A stretch of DNA of 56,031 nucleotides from a virus. The stretch spans positions 1-56,031 of the IMG/VR virus record IMGVR_UViG_3300010885_050120; one strand, 5' to 3'. The position numbers and the translations under genes are program-made. This document shows, piece by piece, positions 7,777-14,555 of the stretch. How positions within the stretch are numbered: the first letter of the stretch is position 1; each line of letters opens with the position of its first letter. The notes beneath the pieces are model-generated. The model was not told the DNA's origin and ran no database searches. It worked only from the letters and a program-made list of their open reading frames with translations.

Positions 7777-8004
7777 CTATGCCGTTTTTGCAGGGACAAT
7801 CCCCCGCGCAATCCTCTTCTGGATACTGATCTGACGATCCTTCTCCAGTTGGGCTACCGCCCGTTGAATGGTGCTATGCCCACAGTCGAGCAGGTTTGCC
7901 AGCTCCCGAACTGTCGGGGCAAAACCAAAATTGCCGATGTGGCTTCGGATCGCCTGTAGTACTTCGTCTGGTCGCGCTGCGCCAGTCGCACGTCGTGCTT
8001 TCAT
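7777..8004 (-). CDS. LexA-type winged-helix DNA-binding protein, 75 aa
   Basis: Starts at 8004 with AAAGGAG seven bases upstream. The sequence EVLQAIRSHIGNFGFAPTVRELANLLDCGHSTIQRAVAQLEKD, reported here in parts by position (residues about 15-57), matches the LexA DNA-binding domain pattern (GFAPTVREL, then HSTIQRAV as recognition helix). There is no protease domain, so it cannot self-cleave. Likely an operon or phage regulator; its target is unknown. Confidence 0.8.
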   Translation of the reverse strand: MKARRATGAARPDEVLQAIRSHIGNFGFAPTVRELANLLDCGHSTIQRAVAQLEKDRQISIQKRIARGIVPAKTA

Positions 8005-8135
8005 TGTGAACTCCTTTCTAACCACCAGTGAGCCTCGGGCTCGGCCCGAAAACACCGAAGGTGGTTGAGCCGTGAGGCGAGGGTCACGGTGCCGTGAGGC
8101 AGGTGCCAACAGCACCGTTTCCCCTACGCCGATAC
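8005..8135 (-). promoter_or_regulatory. Structured leader between basic-protein gene and winged-helix gene
   Basis: 131 bases without a gene inside the leftward operon. On the minus strand it holds several hairpins: GGTGC/GCACC, TCGGGC/GCCCGA (loop CGA) and an outer AACCACC/GGTGGTT pair, plus two copies of CCTCACGG. A short CACC-TTC-GGTG stem is followed by TTTT. This looks like an attenuator or partial terminator that could set the ratio of the basic protein to downstream genes. Confidence 0.4.
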
Positions 8136-8294
8136 TTACTTCTTCTTAGAAGAGACAGACTTCTTTACCGGAGCCGCCTTCTTTACGACAGCAGCCTTCT
8201 TGAGCGCCACCTTCTTGGTGACCGACGGAGTGGCTACCGCACGCTTGACCGTGACTGGCTTCTTCTTGCCAAAGAGCTTTCCAAAGATAGACAT
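8136..8294 (-). CDS. Small Lys-rich basic protein (histone H1 tail-like), 52 aa
   Basis: Starts at 8294 with GGGAG eight bases upstream. After an amphipathic start (MSIFGKLFGKKK) the protein is built of Lys, Ala, Val and Pro, with repeats such as VTKKV, LKKAAVVKKAAPVKKS and a KKK end. Such compositions bind nucleic acid through charge. It is the first gene of the leftward operon and so probably expressed early and highly. A role in DNA binding or host nucleoid interference is inference. Confidence 0.72.
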   Translation of the reverse strand: MSIFGKLFGKKKPVTVKRAVATPSVTKKVALKKAAVVKKAAPVKKSVSSKKK

Positions 8295-8341
8295 GTGTGT
8301 TCTCCCTTGCTTCTATACCAGAAGATACTGGCGTACCACGC

Positions 8342-8370
8342 ACGGTACAGCACGATAATACGCGTGTCAA
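8342..8370 (-). promoter_or_regulatory. Promoter of the leftward operon
   Basis: Read on the minus strand: TTGACA, 17-base spacer, TACCGT. The same pair of hexamers with the same spacing recurs at 9855-9883. It lies 48 bases upstream of the first leftward gene. Confidence 0.6.
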
Positions 8371-8833
8371 GTTCTGTATCCACGGTGAATGTTGTGGAGA
8401 TTGTGGAGAGATGGGCTGAGCGTGGATAGGGGAGATGTATGGGCAGTGTTTATGAGAGAAAGGGGGGTGGTGGTGGCGGCGCCGTTTTTCCTTGGCCGAA
8501 GACACGCCGATTGTCAACTTTCTTAAACATGCCACTTGGCGCGCATTCCCACGCATTCCAAGCACGAAGTGTCAATACGAGGCAGCCAATTTCCCTAGGG
8601 TTTGCCTGCTATTTACAGATTTACCACCGCTTGCATACGTTGTAACAATCCAGCACACTCAGCAGGCTAATCTGGCTTCCGATTGCTGGGTTAGTCGGTG
8701 TCGTCTCCGTCTAAACGACTCAAGGGTACGGGGTGCCGCCCGTCGGACGCGGCTCGTGCGATAGGTGACCTCCCCACCTCCGCGCTGCTCGTACCTGGAC
8801 TACTGGGAGAGTTATGGCACAGGAGGTTATGGC
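8371..8833. other. Intergenic junction between leftward operon and rightward genes
   Basis: No convincing gene. It contains a TTGTAACAA element at 8640-8648, a poly-G tract at about 8462, and short hairpins (GTCGT/ACGAC near 8700; GCCGC/GCGGC near 8735). Long plus and minus frames here have low-quality translations. No clear plus-strand promoter was found. Confidence 0.4.
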
Positions 8834-9010
8834 ATGGCAGCAAAAGTATCCGTGAAGAAAGAGAAGGCCAAGCCGGTCCTGACCGGGATGTCCTGTGAGA
8901 AGTGCGGTGAGCGCATGATGAGTGACAAGGTGCAGACGACCTTGGTGATCCGCTTTGTCGGAGCGAAGCGCTCAAGCCTCTTTGAGCACCGCCACAAGAC
9001 CTGCGCATGA
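8834..9010 (+). CDS. Small zinc-finger-like protein, 58 aa
   Basis: Starts at 8834 behind AGGAGG. A Lys-rich N-terminus (MAAKVSVKKEKAK) precedes CEKCGERM and a C-terminal HRHKTC, giving a probable Cys2-His/Cys metal site. Its stop overlaps the next ATG. Confidence 0.7.
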   Translation: MAAKVSVKKEKAKPVLTGMSCEKCGERMMSDKVQTTLVIRFVGAKRSSLFEHRHKTCA

Positions 9011-9084
9011 GCGATTACATCCTTGGTGCCCTACTGGGCTTCATCTTGTTGAGAATCATCTGGTGGGGCATCAGCGAAGACTGA
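9007..9084 (+). CDS. Tiny single-pass membrane peptide, 25 aa
   Basis: ATGA overlap with the upstream stop. The peptide is essentially one membrane helix (YILGALLGFILLRIIWWG) with an acidic end. It resembles in design the 23-residue membrane peptide at 15532. Confidence 0.55.
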   Translation: MSDYILGALLGFILLRIIWWGISED

Positions 9085-9152
9085 GTGGTATCTAGAGCCA
9101 CTTCCCCCCGAAACGCCCAACAGCGTGGCGCGTTGGTGGCAGTAGGAGGATT

Positions 9153-9356
9153 CTAGAAGCGCTCTCCCAGTGTCCCATCCATGTCCAGCCGCTTCATGAC
9201 GTCTTTGAGGCAGCGGAGGCAGACAAGGAAGAGTGCCCGGTAATCGTCCTCTTGTTCATACACCGGACCGAGCTCGGCGCAGAAGTTGCACATCCCAAGT
9301 TTGCGGCTGTCGTCCTTTCGCCGTCGAGAGAACGTTTGCTTCGGTTTGTCGTCCAC
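9153..9356 (-). CDS. Small zinc-finger-like protein, 67 aa
   Basis: GTG at 9356 has AAGGGTG upstream; a TTG at 9374 is the alternative. The N-terminus is basic (KQTFSRRRKDDSRK). Two Cys pairs, CNFC and CLRC, lie about 25 residues apart in a zinc-knuckle arrangement. Convergent with the tiny membrane gene to its left. Function unknown. Confidence 0.62.
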   Translation of the reverse strand: MDDKPKQTFSRRRKDDSRKLGMCNFCAELGPVYEQEDDYRALFLVCLRCLKDVMKRLDMDGTLGERF

Positions 9357-9409
9357 AGGCCCGTCACCCTTCAACCTTCATCCGTCGTCGGAACCCCACC
9401 CCGCTGCGC

Positions 9410-9438
9410 AGCCTAGCACAGGTATTTCTGGCGTGCAA
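9410..9438 (-). promoter_or_regulatory. Promoter for the zinc-finger gene at 9153
   Basis: Minus strand: TTGCAC, 17-base spacer ending in TG-rich bases, TAGGCT. The predicted start is about 45 bases upstream of the GTG codon. Confidence 0.5.
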
Positions 9439-9616
9439 CTGCTGCGTTGTGGTCAGAGTTATAACACGAAAATGCACCGCGCGCTTTCTTGTCAAGTAGG
9501 GTAGGTAATAGGCCCTGAACCCTGAGACCTGATTCCCGAGTCGGCTATCCCCACCCCCCCTCCTTAAGGTTCCCCCCCTCCCCTTACTTTTGAGCACGGG
9601 CAGCCCCGGATAGGCT

Positions 9617-9856
9617 GGGGTTATTCTTCGTGCAGTTATGGTACGTACCGTATCAATGTCGTTGATAGGGTTGGTTAAGAAAACTTACTCTGGCGTATCA
9701 TTAAGTTTTCTTAACTATTTGGATCTGTTGCACCAGGCGCAACAACCGGGTTTTTAGCGGCAGTTATTTGTTAAGGGTTATGCCTTGTGGGGTTATTCCC
9801 GTGCAGTTATGTTTCGCGCAGTTATGTAGTAGTGGGTTATTGCTCGTGGGGTTATT
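9617..9856 (+). repeat. Iteron-like GTTAT repeats with a perfect 14-bp inverted repeat
   Basis: Nonamers of the form G(C/G)(A/G)GTTAT(G/T) occur at 9617, 9632, 9760, 9774, 9789, 9803, 9818, 9833 and 9848, many about 15 bases apart, and continue at 10024. An AT-rich perfect inverted repeat (GTTAAGAAAACTTA at 9674-9687 and its complement at 9702-9715) lies among them. A TGTTGC/GCAACA hairpin at 9726-9744 followed by TTTTT could be a terminator. This is the best candidate here for a replication origin or a multi-site regulator, but no single reading is proven. Confidence 0.5.
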
Positions 9857-9883
9857 GACAGCCCATAAAGGCGGGTGTACCGT
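9855..9883 (+). promoter_or_regulatory. Promoter of the RlpA-like lipoprotein gene
   Basis: TTGACA, 17-base spacer, TACCGT. It overlaps the last iteron-like repeat and is followed by an unusually long leader of about 110 bases. Confidence 0.65.
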
Positions 9884-9885
9884 TG

Positions 9886-9986
9886 ATCTCCCGCTGGGGG
9901 AACAATTTGGAAATCGGGTGAGGAAAAGCTTCGTAAGAGGTGTACTCTGCTCGGGAGATGAATCGGTTCGCCATAACCCCAGCGGG
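9886..9986 (+). promoter_or_regulatory. Leader with two mutually exclusive long-range stems
   Basis: ATCTCCCG (9886-9893) can pair with CGGGAGAT (9952-9959), or CCCGCTGGGG (9890-9899) can pair perfectly with CCCCAGCGGG (9977-9986). The two left arms overlap, so only one stem can form at a time. The second stem ends 16 bases before the start codon. This is the architecture of an attenuator or riboswitch, but no known aptamer is recognised. Confidence 0.45.
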
Positions 9987-10002
9987 AAGAAAGAGGTGAG
10001 TT

Positions 10003-10515
10003 ATGCGCAGAGTTATATCTGGCGCAGTTATGGTCGCACTGCTTATTGCGTGTGTCCCTAGCCCCACTCGAGTGCTGGCTCCGTCCTACGGGCCGGTTGC
10101 CGACCAACCCCAGGCGCCCATCGCCGTCCTCACTGGGATTGCGACGTGGTATGACGCCTCTCGGAACCATGCGTGGTATACCCGGAAGACCAGCCATGGT
10201 GCGCCTATCAAGTTCTACGCTGCTGCTGGGCCGGAGCTGCGGAAGTACACCCCGAACTCCTATCTGATGAAACCTTATCACATTATTGTAAAGTCTGTCA
10301 AGACAGGTCGAGTGATAGATGTGTGGATCGTAGATTGGTGCGGGTGCTATGGGAGGACGGATTCTGGGAAGCGAACGATGGTGGACTTTGCCCCGGCTGT
10401 CTGGAAGGCGCTCGGCGTGCCACTGGGCCTCGGCATCATGGCGGTTGAGATCACCATCCCCAAGCCCCGACTTGACGGCTCCGCCCCTTGCCCTTATGCT
10501 GCGGGTTGCCCCTAG
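10003..10515 (+). CDS. RlpA-like double-psi beta-barrel lipoprotein
   Basis: 170 residues. The first 17 residues (MRRVISGAVMVALLIAC) are a lipoprotein signal with a plausible lipobox ending at Cys17. After a linker, GIATWYDASRNHAWYTR begins a double-psi beta-barrel; VIDVWIVDWCGCYG and VDFAPAVWKALGVPLGLG supply the conserved Asp and the barrel end seen in RlpA/expansin-like domains. RlpA-type barrels bind or cleave peptidoglycan glycan strands. In a phage it may act on the cell wall from outside the membrane or alter the surface against superinfection; this is inference. Confidence 0.8.
   Translation: MRRVISGAVMVALLIACVPSPTRVLAPSYGPVADQPQAPIAVLTGIATWYDASRNHAWYTRKTSHGAPIKFYAAAGPELRKYTPNSYLMKPYHIIVKSVKTGRVIDVWIVDWCGCYGRTDSGKRTMVDFAPAVWKALGVPLGLGIMAVEITIPKPRLDGSAPCPYAAGCP
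10472..10500 (+). promoter_or_regulatory. Promoter of gene 10550
   Basis: TTGACG, 17-base spacer, TATGCT, inside the end of the lipoprotein gene. A GCCC/GGGC hairpin follows at 10508-10521, near the predicted start of the RNA. Confidence 0.6.
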
Positions 10516-10549
10516 TAGGGCGTAGGTAGTAGAGAGAAGGGAGTACGCA

Positions 10550-10753
10550 ATGGACGCGATTGACTTTGGGTACGCAACAGAGGTCGTACGAAAGAGCCAG
10601 AAGCCAAAGCGACGCCGTCAGCACGGCTACGGGATGTTCGCGGGTGGTCGTCGTACCGACTCTGAGGGGCGACCGCTCCGTAAGAGCAGCAAGCGGCAGA
10701 AGATCGCGAAGTTGGCAGTCTTCGGTCTGATCTTTGGCGGCTTCGGGAGTTGA
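10550..10753 (+). CDS. Small basic protein with hydrophobic C-terminus, 67 aa
   Basis: AGGGAG precedes the ATG. The middle is strongly basic (RKSQKPKRRRQ, RKSSKRQK) and the last 15 residues (LAVFGLIFGGFGS) are hydrophobic, suggesting a membrane-associated or tail-anchored peptide. Its TGA stop lies inside the -35 box of the next promoter. Confidence 0.65.
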   Translation: MDAIDFGYATEVVRKSQKPKRRRQHGYGMFAGGRRTDSEGRPLRKSSKRQKIAKLAVFGLIFGGFGS

Positions 10754-10778
10754 CGAGTCAAGCAACTAGTAGTAGACT
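10750..10778 (+). promoter_or_regulatory. Promoter of the Api92-like gene
   Basis: TTGACG, 17-base spacer, TAGACT. A GGGC-GTA-GCCC hairpin begins one base after the -10 element. Confidence 0.65.
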
Positions 10779-10821
10779 GGGCGTAGCCCGATTGGGTGTA
10801 GTAGTAGAAAGGAGGAGTTAG

Positions 10822-11511
10822 ATGCCAAACTGGTGCGTGAACCAAGTGGACATTCAGGGCGACGAGGTGGAGGTCGCAAAGCTCGTGGCGTTCGTCAAGA
10901 GTGAGGACTCAGTCTTCTCCTTTGAGAAGATCATTCCACCACCAGATACCGATGCGTATCGTGGCTCGGCAAGCAGCAGCGGGTATATCTGCGGCTGCAC
11001 GTCGGAGTATGTGGACGGCAAGTGGCAGATCAACGGCAAGACGCTCGTTGACCGCAAGTGCCCAGAGCATCTTGCGATTGCAGTGCTGGACTCGCCAGAC
11101 AACTGGTACAACTGGAACATTGAGCACTGGGGTACCAAGTGGTCGGCAGCCGAGGGTTGGAACGACCGCGCTGATGACTCGGTTGTTGAGGGCAAGACCT
11201 CGTACAACTTTGATACGGCGTGGAGCCCCGCAGAGCCAGTCGTGGCAGCACTCGCCGCTCAGTTTCCAATGCTGACGATGCAGCATCGCTACTGCGAAGC
11301 CGGAATGGGCTTTGCGGGAGAGATTGCCTATGTCGGTGGCAAGCAGGTCTCGTTTGAGGAGTACGACATGGGTGATCCGTTGCCCGATGTCGCGTGGCTC
11401 AAGGACGAGGACGGCAGTCCGCTGTACGGCGAGCGAGATTACGTACGCGTTCCGATGAACGCAATGGAACGCTTCTGCGACGAGCACTTTGGCGGTGTCG
11501 TCGGGGGGTGA
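10822..11511 (+). CDS. Api92-like (DUF1281-type) ferredoxin-fold protein
   Basis: 229 residues starting MPNWCVNQVDIQGDEVEV, the hallmark start of the Api92/DUF1281 family, followed by FSFEKIIPPPD. A Cys insertion (YICGCTSEY ... DRKCPEH) may bind zinc. The central NWYNWNIEHWGTKW and the AAQFPMLTMQHRYCEAGMGF region also match the family as I remember it. Family members occur on phages and plasmids with no established function. AGGAGG precedes the start. Confidence 0.8.
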   Translation: MPNWCVNQVDIQGDEVEVAKLVAFVKSEDSVFSFEKIIPPPDTDAYRGSASSSGYICGCTSEYVDGKWQINGKTLVDRKCPEHLAIAVLDSPDNWYNWNIEHWGTKWSAAEGWNDRADDSVVEGKTSYNFDTAWSPAEPVVAALAAQFPMLTMQHRYCEAGMGFAGEIAYVGGKQVSFEEYDMGDPLPDVAWLKDEDGSPLYGERDYVRVPMNAMERFCDEHFGGVVGG

Positions 11512-11518
11512 TGACTTC

Positions 11519-11552
11519 GGGGGAGGATGTTTCGGCGGTTTCGTCCTCCCCC
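11519..11552 (+). terminator. Terminator-like hairpin
   Basis: GGGGGAGGA / TCCTCCCCC, perfect 9 bp with a 16-base loop, eight bases after the stop codon. No T-run follows. Confidence 0.5.
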
Positions 11553-11622
11553 ACTAACACTCTTAGCGGAGTGCAATGCAGTTATGGCTTGTGCGCTAAC
11601 ACAGGCCACGAAGGGAGTTCTT

Positions 11623-12099
11623 ATGGAAGAGCACGCAACAACAGCTCGCAACCTAGAGATGGTTGCGTTGTACAAGACCGGGAAGACAATGGAGGAGATC
11701 GGCACGCAGTACGGCATCAGCCGTCAGCGCATCTGCCAGATCTTCAAGCGACATGGGGTTTCCACGGAAGGGGCGCGACGTGGTCGCAAGCCAACCGACC
11801 CTCAGAAGCTCGCAGCCTACGCGCAAGAGGCAATCACCTCTGGCTCTAAGAAGGTGGCGGCTGAGAAGTTCGGAGTTAGTGTGGACACCATTGGGCGTGC
11901 ACTTAGGTTCTCGGGCATTAGCCTGCGCTCCACGAAGTTCACGAGCGATGAGACTCGATCAGACATCGTCAAGCGATATCTGCAGGGTGAGCGCCTTCGG
12001 GTTATCGCCGAGAGTTATGGGACGCGCCCACAGCACATCAACTCGCTGCTCCGTAAGTGGGGCGTTGAGCCACAGGGCTGGGGTCGCGGCACCAAGTAG
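11623..12099 (+). CDS. Protein with three tandem helix-turn-helix modules
   Basis: 158 residues from the ATG at 11623 (GAAGGGAG upstream); the longer open frame to 11527 lacks support. Three successive units each read like a homeodomain-like HTH: ALYKTGKTMEEIGTQYGIS then RQRICQIFKRHGV; AITSGSKKVAAEKFGVSVD then TIGRALRFSGI; RYLQGERLRVIAESYGTRP then QHINSLLRKWGV. Each ends in a hydrophobic-Gly-Val/Ile step. Such arrays bind long DNA sites. It is a candidate regulator of the surrounding array. No catalytic domain is present, which argues against a recombinase. Confidence 0.78.
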   Translation: MEEHATTARNLEMVALYKTGKTMEEIGTQYGISRQRICQIFKRHGVSTEGARRGRKPTDPQKLAAYAQEAITSGSKKVAAEKFGVSVDTIGRALRFSGISLRSTKFTSDETRSDIVKRYLQGERLRVIAESYGTRPQHINSLLRKWGVEPQGWGRGTK

Positions 12100-12137
12100 T
12101 TATGACCGCCCGGGTTATGCCCAGGCGCGTTATGGGG

Positions 12138-12167
12138 TTGACAAGTTGGGCTCTCCCGCGTTATGGT
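12138..12167 (+). promoter_or_regulatory. Promoter of gene 12215, -10 box in a hairpin loop
   Basis: TTGACA, 18-base spacer, TATGGT. A 9-bp stem (GGCTCTCCC at 12149-12157 with GGGGGAGCC at 12168-12176) flanks the -10 element, which therefore lies in the loop. Confidence 0.5.
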
Positions 12168-12214
12168 GGGGGAGCCAAACTTTTGGTATGAAGGGTTAGA
12201 GAAGGAGGGGTTAT

Positions 12215-12538
12215 ATGTATGTGCATAAGGAGTGCCCAAAACCGGCCGCGAGAAATTGGGAAGGCGTACTGGACGGGATCTACCTGAATGGTTGCTCGCC
12301 CATGTCGTTTAACCCGAGCGAGTTTAGCAAGCGGGACTTTGTTCCAGATGGGGACTTTCATGAGGGCGGAATCGTTGACACGATCAACTGCCTAGATTGC
12401 GAAGCCGTAGTCGAGTACGTGTCCGAGGTGCTCGGCGATGAGCACAGCGGCAAAGAGCTCTGGCTCGTGGAGCGCCGACTCAAAGAGGGGTACTACTCCA
12501 CGATTGAGTGGGTTGACTTATCCGCGATTGTCGGTTAG
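12215..12538 (+). CDS. Hypothetical protein, 107 aa
   Basis: AGGAGG precedes the ATG. Acidic protein with a few Cys (HKEC near the start, INCLDCEA in the middle) that could bind a metal. The C-terminal half is helix then strand (GKELWLVERRLKEGYY). Function unknown. Confidence 0.7.
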   Translation: MYVHKECPKPAARNWEGVLDGIYLNGCSPMSFNPSEFSKRDFVPDGDFHEGGIVDTINCLDCEAVVEYVSEVLGDEHSGKELWLVERRLKEGYYSTIEWVDLSAIVG

Positions 12539-12541
12539 AGT
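12513..12541 (+). promoter_or_regulatory. Promoter of the 12586-13867 operon
   Basis: TTGACT, 17-base spacer, TAGAGT, within the last codons of gene 12215. A short CCCA/TGGG hairpin follows at 12550-12559. Confidence 0.6.
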
Positions 12542-12585
12542 CGTAGTAGCCCAGTTGGGTGAGTGTAGTAGATAGGAGGTGCTAG

Positions 12586-12864
12586 ATGAACGGACTGGTT
12601 GATCACGATGCGCTCGTCAAGGAGCGCGCAGGATTGCTCCCAGAGGATCGGGAGTTCCATTACATCTCAAGCGAGATGGTTGAGCCGCTCATTGGCGGCG
12701 TCATCATTGGCGGTCGCGTGGAAGAGGCTGATGGGCTTACCCCATTCCCAGTCTTGCGCGTGATGCTCAAGGGTGCGGTCTATTCCGTCGTTGTTTCTAT
12801 GGACGACGAGCAGAACGGCGGCGGTCGCCTAATGATTGAGAAAGAGGAGGTGTCCAATGGATAA
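12586..12864 (+). CDS. Hypothetical protein, 92 aa
   Basis: AGGAGG precedes the ATG. Begins MNGLVDHDALVKERAGLLP and contains a Gly/Ile-rich strand pair (LIGGVIIGGRVEEAD) and a hydrophobic strand (AVYSVVVSMDDE), suggesting a small beta sheet. First gene of the four-gene operon that includes a RadC-like protein. Overlaps the next gene by eight bases. Confidence 0.68.
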   Translation: MNGLVDHDALVKERAGLLPEDREFHYISSEMVEPLIGGVIIGGRVEEADGLTPFPVLRVMLKGAVYSVVVSMDDEQNGGGRLMIEKEEVSNG

Positions 12865-13126
12865 CAGGCAGTACAGGTTCTCTATGAAGTTCGCGGTAGA
12901 GCGCGACGTGATTATTGAGGCTGAGGACTTGGTGGAGGCGATGGCGCTTCTCACCAACGTCAGCCCAGAGATGTGCCTCGCCGAGATTGACGGCACAGGC
13001 ATCACGTTTCCAAGCAACATCAACGACCAGACGCAGGTCTACCCAGAGCACGATTTCCTTTATCGTTGCGATGAGGACGGCGCCGAGATTGACGGCGACC
13101 TGCTAGACGACAAGGACGAAGTATGA
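12857..13126 (+). CDS. Hypothetical acidic protein, 89 aa
   Basis: Start at 12857 chosen because AGGAGG lies six bases upstream. The N-terminal half (RFSMKFAVERDVIIEAEDLVEAM) looks like a beta-alpha unit; the C-terminal half is very acidic (DEDGAEIDGDLLDDKDEV). Such charge could mimic DNA. That is speculation from composition only. Confidence 0.68.
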   Translation: MDNRQYRFSMKFAVERDVIIEAEDLVEAMALLTNVSPEMCLAEIDGTGITFPSNINDQTQVYPEHDFLYRCDEDGAEIDGDLLDDKDEV

Positions 13127-13683
13127 CCGAGATTGCATTCAGGCCATACGAGGTGGTCATCACGCGTTCGCGACTGGAGTCGCAGCGCATCATTGTGAAC
13201 GACACCCCAGCTCTGGTTGAGGTGTTCAGGTCGTACTACGACGGACTCGACCGCGAGATGGTCTTGGCTGCTGTGCTAGACGATGTGAACGGATTGCTCG
13301 GTGTGTACGAGGTGTCGCGTGGCGGCACATCCGAATCGCCGATTGACCCGAACAACGTCTTCCGCCCTGCGATTCTGCTTGGCGGTAGCAAGGTGCTACT
13401 CGTACACAACCACCCGACTGGCGACCTTCGCCCGTCCGATGGAGATGTGCGCTCAGCGAAGGCGCTCTTTATGTTGGCGTCGCTCCTTGACTTGGAGGTG
13501 TCCGACAACATCGTGATCAACGCAGAAACCGGGGAGCACGAATCTGTTCACGCCCACCCAGAGTTCCGACGATGGTTAGGCAAGGATCTGATTCGCATTG
13601 CTGGGATTATGGCGGGTGGCGATTTGACGGACGAGCAGTTGGCTGCATCCGAGGAGTTGGAGAAGGTTGCTGCGAATGTCTGA
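13123..13683 (+). CDS. RadC-like JAB/MPN domain protein
   Basis: 186 residues with an ATGA start overlap. The JAMM metal motif is intact: HNHPTGD at about 95-101 followed by RPSDGD. The preceding GGSKVLLV strand and the following helix match RadC. A C-terminal extension of about 50 residues beyond the JAB domain is present. RadC-like proteins are common on mobile elements and suspected metal-dependent peptidases or isopeptidases with roles around DNA; the reaction is not established. A second copy occurs at 18487. Confidence 0.85.
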   Translation: MTEIAFRPYEVVITRSRLESQRIIVNDTPALVEVFRSYYDGLDREMVLAAVLDDVNGLLGVYEVSRGGTSESPIDPNNVFRPAILLGGSKVLLVHNHPTGDLRPSDGDVRSAKALFMLASLLDLEVSDNIVINAETGEHESVHAHPEFRRWLGKDLIRIAGIMAGGDLTDEQLAASEELEKVAANV

Positions 13684-13867
13684 CGCTATGGAGAAGCGGG
13701 TTATGTCCGCACTCGAAAGCACCAAGGCAGCACGCAAGGAGTTAGGGGTTATGGTCTTATCCATAACGCCCGACGAGGGGCTGGTCGGAGCATACGAGCA
13801 GATGTTCGCGCTCAGGAACACAGAGTCATGGCTGCAGAGGTGGCTTGACCGAATCCGCCAGAGGTAG
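13676..13867 (+). CDS. Small helical protein, 63 aa
   Basis: The ATG at 13676 overlaps the RadC-like stop by eight bases. Predicted helices (SDAMEKRVMSALESTKAARKE; ESWLQRWLDRIRQR) with a short strand between. Last gene of the operon. The next promoter lies within its final codons. Confidence 0.6.
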   Translation: MSDAMEKRVMSALESTKAARKELGVMVLSITPDEGLVGAYEQMFALRNTESWLQRWLDRIRQR

Positions 13868-13873
13868 TAGTAT
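13845..13873 (+). promoter_or_regulatory. Promoter of gene 13920
   Basis: TTGACC, 17-base spacer, TAGTAT. A TTGGG/CCCAA hairpin follows within a few bases, then AGAGTGAGAGGAGG. Confidence 0.65.
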
Positions 13874-13919
13874 CAGTGTGTTGGGGCTTCCCAACGTAGA
13901 GTGAGAGGAGGGACTAGAG

Positions 13920-14234
13920 ATGGCAGCAGCAACAAGCTGGGCTAAGGTAGAGGTCGCCGTTGAGATGGCGAAGGGCATCGCGTTTGACGAGTGCCACAAG
14001 ATCTATGTGCTTCTTGATGACGCACAGATGGATCAGATGAAGGAGTGGGGCTATGACCCGCTGCTCTCGTCGGATGATCTGACGGCGAAGGAGATGTTGG
14101 CAACGCTTCGCAAGTGGTACCACGACTCCTGCGGGCTTCGGTTTATCTCGGCGGTTCGCACCGTTGAGGGCGATCCAAATGACGGGTTCATTACCCTCAT
14201 CGGTCAGGGCGAGGACTACGACGACGCAAACTAA
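13920..14234 (+). CDS. Hypothetical protein, 104 aa
   Basis: Begins MAAATSWAKVEVAVEMAKG, followed by HKIYVLLDDAQMDQMKEWGY and a helical stretch; ends acidic (GEDYDDAN). It looks like a small alpha/beta domain. No family recognised. Confidence 0.7.
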   Translation: MAAATSWAKVEVAVEMAKGIAFDECHKIYVLLDDAQMDQMKEWGYDPLLSSDDLTAKEMLATLRKWYHDSCGLRFISAVRTVEGDPNDGFITLIGQGEDYDDAN

Positions 14235-14246
14235 GTAGCGGCGGTT

Positions 14247-14273
14247 ATGGGCGGGGGTTATGCTCCCGCCCAT
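14247..14273 (+). terminator. Terminator-like hairpin
   Basis: ATGGGCGGG / CCCGCCCAT, perfect 9-bp stem with a 9-base loop, 12 bases after the stop of gene 13920. The next gene has no promoter of its own, so read-through is likely. Confidence 0.5.
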
Positions 14274-14297
14274 ACGCCAGTTAGGAGGTTCTAGGTT

Positions 14298-14477
14298 ATG
14301 GCTAAGAGCGAATGGGCGAAGGCGTCTGAGGCCGAAAAGCGGCCGGCCTGTCCGAACAACACGCGTCATGGTGAGCTTGTGCCTCACGCAAAGGGTGGCC
14401 TTGTGTGTGTCGAGTGCGAAGAAGCTCATGCCGGGACACGCAGCCGGGAACCACACCGCTGGGCCGATCCTCGCTAG
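14298..14477 (+). CDS. Small Cys/His protein, 59 aa
   Basis: Starts at 14298 behind AGGAGG. Contains CPNNTRHG, LVCVEC and a later His-rich end, suggesting a zinc-bound mini-domain. Reading depends on the upstream promoter. Confidence 0.6.
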   Translation: MAKSEWAKASEAEKRPACPNNTRHGELVPHAKGGLVCVECEEAHAGTRSREPHRWADPR

Positions 14478-14482
14478 GGGGG

Positions 14483-14511
14483 TTGACTCATTGCGAGATA
14501 GCGAGTAGTAT
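14483..14511 (+). promoter_or_regulatory. Promoter of gene 14556
   Basis: TTGACT, 17-base spacer, TAGTAT. A TCGGG-GACTT-CCCGA hairpin is at 14519-14533. Confidence 0.7.
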
Positions 14512-14555
14512 TCGGTAGTCGGGGACTTCCCGATGTAGAGAGTGAAGGAGGGACT

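Noticed and set aside
8146-8565. 139-codon minus-strand frame across the leftward promoter
   Set aside because: It would run through the promoter and overlap the Lys-rich gene in another frame; its translation is His/Cys/Pro-rich and unnatural.
8650-8760. Possible tRNA in the region with GTCGT/ACGAC and GCCGC/GCGGC hairpins
   Set aside because: The putative anticodon loop would be 10 bases and no T-arm or CCA end is visible.
8439-8764. Two plus-strand frames of 68 and 90 codons in the junction region
   Set aside because: One begins with a poly-Gly run from a G-tract and neither has a ribosome site or natural composition.
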